A DNA stretch of 7,232 nt, from assembly GCA_919901875.1 (NCBI GenBank), contig CAKKQG010000102.1, positions 1 through 7,232 on the forward strand, read 5' to 3'. The notes below the pieces were generated by a model. That model did no database searches, had not been told where the DNA came from, and was given only the letters and a program-made list of their open reading frames with translations. Positions 1 through 5,069 of the stretch are shown here, piece by piece; within the stretch, counting starts at the first letter, position 1, and every line of letters starts with the position of its first letter. This stretch comes from Anaerolineales bacterium (GTDB lineage: Bacteria > Chloroflexota > Anaerolineae > Anaerolineales > VGOW01). The translations under genes were made by a program, and so were the position numbers.

Positions 1-822
1 GGCGTTCAACACATCCAACGCTAAATCATTTTCATTCAGGCGCGGCGGCTTCAATCCATAAAATTCCACATCGCTTTGCAGATCGTCGGCGCGCAATTGA
101 TATTTCTCTGGATAGTATTGATCAATACCTGTCGCCGTCCACATCACGCCATACATTTGCAAGCGGAACAAGTCCGCCAGAGGTCGGCGTTGACCGCTGA
201 TCGTTTTATCCCACCACGAAACATTGACGAACTGCGGATCATCCACGTTCAACTTAAGCGAATGTTGATTGATCAGAGTCCGCATCACCGCTGGGCTGTT
301 GGCGACAAGCGGGGAAGCCAATTGCCGCGAGCGTGGAAACGATTCCAGCGTGAATGCCCAGACGATCAGATCAGGTTGATAGCGAGTGACGAGTGAGAGG
401 ATCATCAAATCTTTCGCCAACGACATGCTCGGATAACCAAGATTGAAAGCCCGCACCGTGCGCCCGTCTCTTGTTTTTAACTTGGCGGCGTTGATGGTTC
501 CGCTCAACGTCTCGTCGTTCTTCAACAGCGTACCCCACATAGATGAGTCGCCGATGAAAATTACGCGGTATTCATTTGAGTCTTTCTTTGTTCCGGCGAT
601 CTCGTGCGAGAGAATCATCGCTTCGAGATTGAACAGGCTGAAGTTGTAAGCCTTGTCGGGAGTTTCGCCAAAGGGCAGACGTTGCCTGCCGTTAAAGACG
701 ATGTTGTATGCCGAAATCTTACTCAGCGCGGGGAGCGGTTCAAACGCTACAAACAAAATGTTAGCGACAAGAAAAAAAATCAGGGCGCGAAATAAAACGT
801 TGAGAAAGAAGCGATAAGTCAT
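1..822 (-). CDS. SGNH-hydrolase-like membrane-anchored protein, partial (3' end beyond the window)
   Basis: Reading leftward from the ATG at 822-820 gives 274 residues with no stop before the window edge. An N-terminal hydrophobic segment (about residues 5-26, FFLNVLFRALIFF and on) looks like a signal anchor that places the rest outside the membrane. The sequence VIFIGDSSMWG (87-97) is an SGNH/GDSL block I with S93 as the expected nucleophile. FNLGYPSMS (126-134) fits block II with its Gly, and PDLIVWAF (150-157) is the strand that follows in AlgJ/AlgX/PatB-type proteins. The block V Asp/His pair would lie beyond the edge. The gene sits 104 bp after the MBOAT stop in the same direction, the usual pairing of an MBOAT with an extracellular SGNH transferase. 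By analogy it would move or remove an acyl group on an envelope polymer; the substrate is unknown. No Shine-Dalgarno sequence precedes the ATG. Confidence 0.85.
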   Translation of the reverse strand, partial: MTYRFFLNVLFRALIFFLVANILFVAFEPLPALSKISAYNIVFNGRQRLPFGETPDKAYNFSLFNLEAMILSHEIAGTKKDSNEYRVIFIGDSSMWGTLLKNDETLSGTINAAKLKTRDGRTVRAFNLGYPSMSLAKDLMILSLVTRYQPDLIVWAFTLESFPRSRQLASPLVANSPAVMRTLINQHSLKLNVDDPQFVNVSWWDKTISGQRRPLADLFRLQMYGVMWTATGIDQYYPEKYQLRADDLQSDVEFYGLKPPRLNENDLALDVLNA

Positions 823-824
823 CG

Positions 825-928
825 TGATTGCTGATTGTGGATTTCTGATTTCTGATTGTGCGCCTCGCTCAGCAATCCCACTCCGCTTCGCTACGGGGAC
901 TACCGTCAGCAATCAAAAATCAGAAATT
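825..928. repeat. Heptamer repeats forming an inverted repeat between the MBOAT and SGNH genes
   Basis: Five 7-bp units (TGATTGC, TGATTGT, GGATTTC, TGATTTC, TGATTGT) span 825-859, and three (AGCAATC, AAAAATC, AGAAATT) span 908-928. Positions 841-858 and 910-927 are inverse complements at 17 of 18 bases, around a 51-base loop containing CACTCCGCTTCGCTACGGGG. The MBOAT stop (927-929) overlaps the right block, and the left block ends 3 bp before the SGNH start. In the transcript this would be a stem-loop between the two cistrons and could affect their relative expression. Confidence 0.75.
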
Positions 929-2335
929 AAAAGCCATACAACTTTCCAAAAACTTTGAGTGACAGATCAACCGAAGGAAGGGCAAACCACACCCAACCGA
1001 GCGCAACATAATGAAAAGTGATCAACATGCCAAACACATCGGTGAGTCGTTTAAGTTGTGGGCGTTCATCGAGCGCGGCGAGTCGCGGCTTCATAAAATC
1101 GAGATAGCGATTGTGAAGGTAGAGACCGACTCCGTGCCACAATCCCCAGGCAACAAAGTTCCAGGTGACTCCGTGCCACAAACCGATGAGCAGCATCGTG
1201 CCAAGTTGACCGATGATGATGATCAACGGCATCGCCATAGATCGAGATCGCAGAGCGCGAGTGAGCGGATTGAAGAAGTAAGATCGAACCCACTGCGTGA
1301 GCGTGATATGCCAACTGTTCCAAAAAGTTGTGAGGTCACTTTTGAAATAGGGCGCGTTAAAATTTTCGGGCAGTTTGATTCCCATGATGCGCCCCACCCC
1401 AACGGCAATATCGGTGTAGCCGCTAAAGTCAAAATAGATTCGCAAAGTGAAAGCGTAGAGCAAAATCCACATCCAAAGCGGAGAGACGACTTGCGCCGCG
1501 TTGAATCCGTTCAAAGCGATGATCGCCAGCGTGTCGGCGATGACAAATTTTTTAAACGCGCCGACCATGATCCGTCGTCCACCTTCCACCACATCGGGCG
1601 CGGACTCGGCGAGCGGGGCGAGCGTATCTTTGACGAATCGATCGGCGCGATCAATGGGACCGGCGGTGAATGATGGGAAGAAGATGACGTAGGTGATGGT
1701 TTCGCGCAGAGTCAATTTTGGGAAACGCGGGTTGGATCGCTCGCGCAAAATGTGCATCAAACGAAATGCGATGTAAGAGAAGCCAAGCACTGCACATCGC
1801 CCGCGCTTGCCAATGACACATCGCGCCCTAAAGCAGATCGAATTATTGCGCTTACGCCGCGCGCCAGTGGTTCGGTTTTGATGATGAGAAGTAAAACGAT
1901 GAAGAGAATAAAAAAGGCAGAAGCGAGTCGCGGGTTGTTCGGCGCAAAACGGATGATGGCAACCGCGATCACGGCGGCGACACCGAGAACGATGGCGATC
2001 CGCCATAGATCAGGCGGCGTGGATGGAGTCAGGCAGCAGATCGAATCGAAGTAGCGTAGTGATCCGAGCGCAAGCAGAATCAGAATGGCAACGAGCGCGG
2101 TGATCAGGTCGTCGCGTGTTGAGTCGTTTGAAGAGCGATTGACGGCATATAGGAATCCAATCAGCGCGAGTGTGAGCGTGGGCAACCAGAAATCGAGATA
2201 TTGAATTGCCGTGACGGGTTGAAGAAAATAAATCGCCAAGAGACTGACGACGAACATCGCCCAATCGCGCCAGCGCGAGGCAACACGGATGATGAGCGCG
2301 GCGAGGGCGAAGAGGCTGAGGTGGGTGAGGGTCAT
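927..2335 (-). CDS. MBOAT family O-acyltransferase (AlgI/DltB-like), interrupted by a one-base frameshift
   Basis: This is a polytopic membrane acyltransferase split between two reading frames: 2335 to about 1789 in one, about 1788 to 927 in the other. The first part ends in GDVQ followed by a wrong-frame tail; the second resumes at LGFSYIAFRLMH. Adding one C next to plus-strand position 1788 gives DVQWLGFSYIAF and a single 469-residue protein, a normal length for AlgI/DltB relatives. In restored numbering the signatures are FFPSFTAGPIDRADRF (219-234), YFDFSGYTDIAVG (301-313), FWNSWHITLTQWVR (338-351) with H343, and GLWHGVTW (385-392) with H388, the likely catalytic histidine. The N-terminal part is a run of hydrophobic helices. 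The gene starts 34 bp after the microprotein and is followed by the SGNH gene, so it probably supplies acyl groups through the membrane to that partner. The lesion could be a sequencing or assembly error or a true mutation. Confidence 0.9.
1787..1790 (-). other. Frameshift point: one base missing in the MBOAT gene
   Basis: On the minus strand the local reading is GTG CAG TGC TTG, which shifts out of frame and reaches a stop about ten codons later. GTG CAG TGG CTT GGC would encode VQWLG and run straight into the MBOAT frame. The missing base is a C next to plus-strand position 1788. There is no homopolymer longer than two, and no slippery site or downstream signal that would point to programmed frameshifting. 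The combined length of 470 codons including the stop fits exactly one deleted base. Confidence 0.8.
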
Positions 2336-2340
2336 GAAAA

Positions 2341-2375
2341 ACTAGAGGTTGGAAGTTGGATGTTGGAAGTCAGAA
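2341..2375. repeat. Heptamer repeat block (unit GTTGGAA) between the microprotein and MBOAT genes
   Basis: Units ACTAGAG, GTTGGAA, GTTGGAT, GTTGGAA and GTCAGAA follow one another at exactly 7 bp. The block contains the microprotein stop (2370-2372) and ends six bases before the MBOAT start, so it fills the whole 34-bp spacer. No Shine-Dalgarno sequence for the MBOAT gene is left on the minus strand. Confidence 0.7.
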
Positions 2376-2489
2376 GCCTTGATAAATCCATGCGGGGGAG
2401 TTATCGGCGGTGAAGATGATGAGGGCGATCACGATGAGGCAGAGAAGGATCGCCCAAACGTTTTCGCGGGAAAAGATTCGTGTGAGCAT
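2370..2489 (-). CDS. 39-residue membrane microprotein with DltX-like C-terminus (WIYQGF)
   Basis: The ATG at 2489-2487 opens a 39-residue protein: a short basic N-terminus (MLTRIFSREN), one transmembrane helix (about 11-27, VWAILLCLIVIALIIFT), a short outward linker (ADNSPA) and the terminal sequence WIYQGF with Y36. DltX, the microprotein of dlt operons, has the same plan: tiny, one TM helix, and an extreme C-terminal aromatic-I-Y-x-x-F motif (FIYNEF, from memory). Its tyrosine is reported to carry the acyl group handed over by the MBOAT DltB. Here the gene lies directly upstream of an MBOAT and an SGNH protein, which supports the same role as acyl carrier. A longer frame opens at 2555, but its first 22 residues are encoded by a heptamer repeat block, so the internal ATG is preferred. 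No Shine-Dalgarno sequence is visible. The function is inferred by analogy. Confidence 0.78.
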   Translation of the reverse strand: MLTRIFSRENVWAILLCLIVIALIIFTADNSPAWIYQGF

Positions 2490-2505
2490 GAAGTCTAAAG
2501 TTTCG

Positions 2506-2603
2506 CGTGACCGATCACGCATCACGTATTGCGTATTGCGTATTGCGTATTCCATCCATCACTACGCCATCCGCCATTTGCTATCTGCCATCCGCCACCC
2601 GCT
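2506..2603. repeat. Long heptamer repeat block (14 units) between the lipoprotein and microprotein genes
   Basis: Fourteen units in 7-bp phase run from CGTGACC, GATCACG, CATCACG through three exact TATTGCG, TATTCCA, TCCATCA, CTACGCC, ATCCGCC, ATTTGCT, ATCTGCC, ATCCGCC to ACCCGCT. The unit drifts along the block while the phase is kept. CGTGA-CCGA-TCACG (2506-2519) is a small hairpin. The lipoprotein stop (2602-2604) touches one end and the microprotein start is 16 bp beyond the other. Confidence 0.8.
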
Positions 2604-3021
2604 ACTTATACCCGCACATCTTCCACTCGCCCTCTTGCACGGCGAGATAAGTTTTGTCGGCGAGGTTGAGTGTTTGGTTTTCGTTTTGGTATGTCACCAG
2701 AATTTTGCCTTTGCAGTTGACCAGCGTGAAGTTGCCGTCTTTGCCCGCTTCTTGGCAGGCCATGCCGTCGAGCTTCGCCGTCACCGCTTGAAACGAATCG
2801 AAATCAATTTTGGCGTCACGTTCCCACGCCGCGCACGATGCGCTTTTGACCGAATCGAGTTTCCTGGATGTTATTAGAGCCGTCAAATAATTTTCAATCG
2901 CCTTCGCCGCGCCGCTTGACGCCGGAGCAGAGGGCGCGTTGGAGGGCGGCGATGCTGGAGGTGTGCCGCAGGCGGTTAACAAAATAGCAAACACTGTTAA
3001 CAGAAATAAAATCTTTCGCAT
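2602..3021 (-). CDS. Small secreted lipoprotein of unknown function
   Basis: The 139-residue protein begins with a textbook lipoprotein signal: MRKILFLLTV, a hydrophobic core, and the lipobox LTAC with C18 as the lipidated cysteine. A Pro/Ser/Ala-rich linker (about 19-38) follows, then a compact domain (about 39-139) with four more cysteines (C63, C89, C103, C136) that could form two disulfides outside the membrane. The middle (AIENYLTALITSRKLDSVKS) is helical and the C-terminal half is strand-like, ending in GEWKMCGYK. This recalls small folds used for ligand binding or conserved lipoproteins of unknown function, but I do not recognise a family. A strong Shine-Dalgarno sequence fixes the start. 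It is transcribed in the same direction as the acylation genes and lies 112 bp upstream of the microprotein, across a long heptamer repeat block, so membership of the same operon is uncertain. Confidence 0.85.
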   Translation of the reverse strand: MRKILFLLTVFAILLTACGTPPASPPSNAPSAPASSGAAKAIENYLTALITSRKLDSVKSASCAAWERDAKIDFDSFQAVTAKLDGMACQEAGKDGNFTLVNCKGKILVTYQNENQTLNLADKTYLAVQEGEWKMCGYK

Positions 3022-3030
3022 TAAAAAAAT

Positions 3031-3036
3031 TCCTCT
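3031..3036 (-). promoter_or_regulatory. Ribosome binding site of the lipoprotein gene
   Basis: The minus strand reads AGAGGA nine bases before the ATG at 3021. It is the only good purine-rich site in front of the lipoprotein and supports that start. Confidence 0.75.
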
Positions 3037-3088
3037 TTAGTATTTGGATTGCCGTTTTACAATTTTGGAGTGTGGAGGAGGGAGTGTT

Positions 3089-3211
3089 TCTCTAATCCGC
3101 TGCGCTTGCGAGCGTTTTTCCGACCCCAACCATTATTCTGCATGGAAACGCAGGAGTCGCACACGCGCTAATGGTCAAAGTTCGGAGCCATGTCCGTTAG
3201 CGGATTAGAGA
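3089..3211. repeat. 123-bp element with perfect 13-bp terminal inverted repeats and nested stems
   Basis: TCTCTAATCCGCT (3089-3101) and AGCGGATTAGAGA (3199-3211) are exact inverse complements. Inside them, further arms pair in nested order: TCCGA (3119-3123) with TCGGA (3182-3186), ACCATTA (3129-3135) with TAATGGT (3169-3175), and CTGC (3138-3141) with GCAG (3150-3153). A side hairpin CGCT-TGCG-AGCG lies at 3103-3114. The whole can fold into one long branched stem. It occupies most of the 271-bp spacer between the DUF1232 and lipoprotein genes. It could be a non-autonomous mobile element (MITE/REP type) or a structured RNA; no target-site duplication is clear at its ends. Confidence 0.6.
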
Positions 3212-3251
3212 GCCAAAACCACAACCGTTGAATCTCTTTCTAATGAACTCT

Positions 3252-3300
3252 ATTTGTCATTTGTCATTTGTCATTCTTCATTCTTCATTGTCTCATTGTT
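3252..3300. repeat. Heptamer repeat block (unit ATTTGTC, changing to ATTCTTC)
   Basis: Seven consecutive 7-bp units run through this stretch: three exact ATTTGTC, two exact ATTCTTC, then ATTGTCT and CATTGTT. The stop codon of the DUF1232 gene (3293-3295) lies inside the block, so its last codons are written in the repeat. The block has no self-complementarity and is not a classical terminator hairpin. Confidence 0.8.
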
Positions 3301-3718
3301 CATTTTTTGTCTCTGACTCAGTAAACGTCCCCTCGATGATAGTTCCATCCTTTTTTGTTGTTGCTTTAGCGGATTCGGCATTCGCCTTCTTCTCCTCTTC
3401 GGTTATTTCCCAGGCCGTATGTCCAGTGATACTCTCCATATGCTCGGCAACCGCGTCAGCCGGACTCATATCCATCAGCAACTTCATGCCGATAGCCAAC
3501 ACACCGAGATCGTCAATTTGACCGAGAAGAGGGATGGCGTCCGGCACAATGTCGAGCGGCATGACAATGTAGGCCACCGAAGCCAGAAAAGTGCCTTTGA
3601 CCCATAACGGCACGCGCACATCACGCAATAACTTCCAAGTGAGCCGCACTTGTATGATGAAGTTGCGGATCATATTCACATTCGGATCATATGTCATCGG
3701 ACGTTTTTCTTTTGGCAT
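3293..3718 (-). CDS. DUF1232 (YkvA-like) membrane protein
   Basis: The 141-residue protein has the DUF1232 core: RDVRVPLWVKG (32-42) followed by YIVMPLDIVPDAIPLLGQID (50-69) and DLGVLAIGMKLL (70-81). The motif with PLDIVPD, P, G and DD is the family signature, thought to form a short hydrophobic hairpin at the membrane. The role of the family is not established. The C-terminal tail (about 102-141) is charged and of low complexity (EITEEEKKANAESAKATTKK). The ATG at 3718 is chosen because the ribosome binding site GAGGTG lies five bases upstream; an in-frame TTG at 3736 would place that site inside the coding region. A TATAAT box just upstream suggests the gene has its own promoter. The last codons fall in a heptamer repeat block. 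Confidence 0.88.
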   Translation of the reverse strand: MPKEKRPMTYDPNVNMIRNFIIQVRLTWKLLRDVRVPLWVKGTFLASVAYIVMPLDIVPDAIPLLGQIDDLGVLAIGMKLLMDMSPADAVAEHMESITGHTAWEITEEEKKANAESAKATTKKDGTIIEGTFTESETKNEQ

Positions 3719-3723
3719 AGTTG

Positions 3724-3729
3724 CACCTC
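3724..3729 (-). promoter_or_regulatory. Ribosome binding site deciding the DUF1232 start
   Basis: GAGGTG on the minus strand ends five bases before the ATG at 3718. This favours that start over the TTG at 3736. Confidence 0.75.
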
Positions 3730-3737
3730 GTAGCAAG

Positions 3738-3743
3738 ATTATA
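3738..3743 (-). promoter_or_regulatory. Probable -10 box (TATAAT) of the DUF1232 gene
   Basis: The minus strand carries a perfect TATAAT here, about 20 bp before the ATG at 3718. A start of transcription near 3731 would leave a short leader that just contains the GAGGTG site. The -35 position falls inside the octamer repeat block, where only a weak TTCGAC is present 16 bp upstream. Confidence 0.5.
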
Positions 3744-3815
3744 GTCGAAGAGTCTTGTGGTCGAATAGTCGAGTAGTCCGCTTGACCACCCGACTACTTG
3801 ACTACAAGACTAATA
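3744..3815. repeat. Octamer-phased inverted repeat at the end of azlD, possible terminator hairpin
   Basis: GTC occurs at an exact 8-bp period in the left half (3744, 3752, 3760, 3768, 3776) and GAC in the right half (3784, 3792, 3800, 3808), giving nine octamers. The halves are inverse complements: 3752-3778 pairs with about 3784-3810 at 22 of 27 positions around a five-base loop. The azlD stop (3794-3796) and its last codons (SLVVK) lie in the right half. A transcript leaving azlD would form the hairpin, and its far side abuts the DUF1232 promoter, so it may separate the two transcription units. Confidence 0.75.
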
Positions 3816-4123
3816 ATCCAAAACACGATCATCCCTACCACAATCGTCAGCAGGGCATTGCGAGTGCGCCAAGCGATAAGCGCGGCGACGAGACCGGCGA
3901 TCCAGCGCGCGTTGCCTAGCGAAAGATCAATCGGCGCGTTGTTCGGGCGCAGGAGTTCGGGCAAGATGATCGCCGAGAGCACGGCGGGCGGCACATAGCG
4001 TAATGAGCGCCGTACCAGCGGCGGCATCTCGAACTTTCCCCAAGCGATGATGAAAGAAAGCCGGATGAGGAAAGTGACAACGCCCATTGAGAGGATGGTC
4101 AGCCATAAGTAGGTTGTAGACAT
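3794..4123 (-). CDS. azlD: AzlD-like branched-chain amino acid exporter subunit
   Basis: The 109-residue hydrophobic protein matches the AzlD family in length and pattern: about four membrane helices and the conserved segment RRSLRYVPPAVLSAIILPEL (38-57). The N-terminus reads TYLWLTILSMGVVTFLIRLS, typical of the first helix. AzlD is the small partner of AzlC; together they export branched-chain amino acids or analogues (AzlCD in Bacillus, BrnFE in Corynebacterium). azlC lies upstream in the same direction, as expected, but 126 bp away across a palindromic element, whereas the pair is often nearly contiguous. The segment GCAGGT about 12 bases before the ATG is a loose ribosome binding site. 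The last five codons lie in the octamer repeat block. Confidence 0.9.
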   Translation of the reverse strand: MSTTYLWLTILSMGVVTFLIRLSFIIAWGKFEMPPLVRRSLRYVPPAVLSAIILPELLRPNNAPIDLSLGNARWIAGLVAALIAWRTRNALLTIVVGMIVFWIISLVVK

Positions 4124-4151
4124 AATTTTATTTGTACCTGCTCAGTCGATT

Positions 4152-4234
4152 CGTCATTGCGAGCGCACTTCGCGAAGCAATCTCGGTTATGCCATAAGAT
4201 TGCTTCGTCGCAGAGAACGCTCCTCGCAAAGACG
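4152..4234. repeat. REP-like long palindrome between azlC and azlD
   Basis: The left arm begins CGTCATTGCGAGCGC (4152 on) and ends GAAGCAATCT (to 4183). The right arm begins AGATTGCTTCGTCGC (4197) and ends CTCCTCGCAAAGACG (to 4234). The right arm read in reverse (CGTCTTTGCGAGGAGCG and GACGAAGCAATCT) matches the left arm with a small gap. From memory, near-identical palindromes (CGTCATTGCGAG with GAAGCAATC) are scattered between genes in several bacterial phyla. The element lies inside the azlCD transcript and would fold into a long hairpin in the mRNA. Confidence 0.7.
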
Positions 4235-4249
4235 CTAAGCAGTCACGTT

Positions 4250-4963
4250 TTATTCAACCGTTTCAATTCGATGCGGCGTGAATCTTTCCGCGATCAACCC
4301 GGCGACGATCCCGCTCAACGCCGCAAAGATCAAACCCAGCTTGTAATTTAAATCGTGCGCCGCCAACGCCACCACGGCGGCGACCACTGCCGCCAACGCC
4401 GAAGGACGATCCGCCAGCGCGGGGATCATAATGGCGATGAAGGTGATCGGCAGGGCAAAGTCCAATCCCCAAGAGGCTGGCACTTGCGCCCCGAAGAAAA
4501 CTCCAATCGCCGTAGAGAGCTGCCACGTTGTCCACAGAGCGAGTGCGCCGCCCAAGTAATAGAAATGACCGGAGTTCTCTTTCACCCCCGACCCCTCTAG
4601 TTGTTGATAGCGCACGATGCCAACGGCATAGCCTTCATCGGTCAGCAAATAGGCAATCAAAAGTTTCCAACGAAGTGAGAGCGGCTCAACGTAAGGCGCA
4701 AGTGAAGCGGAGTAAAGCGCGTGACGCAAATTGACGACGAAGGTGGTCAACACGATTACAATAAACGGCGCACTCTCTCGAAAGAGAGTCGTGCCGATGA
4801 ATTGACTCGATCCCGCAAAAACAATAGACGACATCGCCTGGGCGATCTCCGGCGGCAAGCCTGCGCTTCGTGCCAACACACCATAGATCATGCCAAACGG
4901 CGCAACGCCAAGCAGGATAGGAAGTTGGGCGCGGATGCCGGAGAAAAATGATGAGCGATTCAT
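4250..4963 (-). CDS. azlC: AzlC-like branched-chain amino acid exporter, large subunit
   Basis: The 237-residue polytopic protein carries the AzlC family signatures: GVAPFGMIYGVLARSAGLP (19-37), FAGSSQFIGT (49-58), NLRHALYSASLAPY (78-91) and LLTDEGYAV (106-114). Later helices include YYLGGALALWTTWQLSTAIG (135-154), PITFIAIMIPALADRPS (172-188) and an alanine/valine-rich helix near 190-202. It is the major membrane subunit of the AzlCD exporter for branched-chain amino acids and related compounds. azlD follows downstream. It is transcribed divergently from the response regulator gene; the 106-bp spacer must hold both promoters. No Shine-Dalgarno sequence precedes the ATG (the upstream bases read AATACTTTT), so initiation may be leaderless or weak. 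Confidence 0.92.
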   Translation of the reverse strand: MNRSSFFSGIRAQLPILLGVAPFGMIYGVLARSAGLPPEIAQAMSSIVFAGSSQFIGTTLFRESAPFIVIVLTTFVVNLRHALYSASLAPYVEPLSLRWKLLIAYLLTDEGYAVGIVRYQQLEGSGVKENSGHFYYLGGALALWTTWQLSTAIGVFFGAQVPASWGLDFALPITFIAIMIPALADRPSALAAVVAAVVALAAHDLNYKLGLIFAALSGIVAGLIAERFTPHRIETVE

Positions 4964-4985
4964 AAAAGTATTGGTAGAGTATTTC

Positions 4986-5048
4986 CGTGATGCGTGATAC
5001 GTGAACTAAACTCTCAACTCTCAATTCACGCATCACGTATCACGTTCT
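4986..5048. repeat. Heptamer-phased inverted repeat in the divergent spacer
   Basis: Nine units of 7 bp fill the stretch: CGTGATG, CGTGATA, CGTGAAC, TAAACTC, TCAACTC, TCAATTC, ACGCATC, ACGTATC, ACGTTCT. The outer thirds are inverse complements (18 of 20 positions), giving a hairpin or a dyad for a DNA-binding protein between azlC and the diguanylate cyclase gene. TCACGCATCACGTAT (5026-5040) recurs exactly at 2515-2529. Confidence 0.8.
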
Positions 5049-5051
5049 ATA

Positions 5052-5060
5052 TGCTATACT
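5052..5060 (+). promoter_or_regulatory. Extended -10 promoter of the REC-GGDEF gene
   Basis: TGCTATACT is an extended -10 element (TGn before TATACT) ending ten bases before the ATG at 5070. Transcription would begin near 5067, leaving a leader of only a few bases. There is no convincing -35 box, which the extended -10 form tolerates, and no Shine-Dalgarno sequence. Confidence 0.5.
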
Positions 5061-5069
5061 TTTGCCACT

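Noticed and set aside
76..396. 106-residue open frame on the + strand
   Set aside because: It is the antisense shadow of the SGNH gene, which has a clear GDSS motif and signal anchor.
1011..1673. 220-residue open frame on the + strand
   Set aside because: It lies antisense to the MBOAT gene, is rich in charged residues of no recognisable pattern, and the minus strand here holds the conserved MBOAT motifs.
1757..1800. Programmed frameshift in the MBOAT gene
   Set aside because: No slippery heptamer, homopolymer, pseudoknot or stop-adjacent signal is visible; a deleted base explains the frame change better.
2490..2555. N-terminal extension of the microprotein (start at 2555)
   Set aside because: The extra residues (EYAIRNTQYV and on) are a translation of the heptamer repeat; the internal ATG at 2489 gives a sensible one-helix protein.
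2506..2603. CRISPR-like array
   Set aside because: Units are 7 bp in tandem without spacers; there are no 25-40 bp repeats and no cas genes.
2410..2877. 155-residue open frame on the + strand
   Set aside because: It runs through the heptamer repeat and antisense to the lipoprotein, with no domain pattern.
3102..3120. Rho-independent terminator on the + strand (CGCT-TGCG-AGCG then T-run)
   Set aside because: The stem is only four base pairs, there is no + strand gene upstream for it to serve, and it forms part of the larger inverted repeat.
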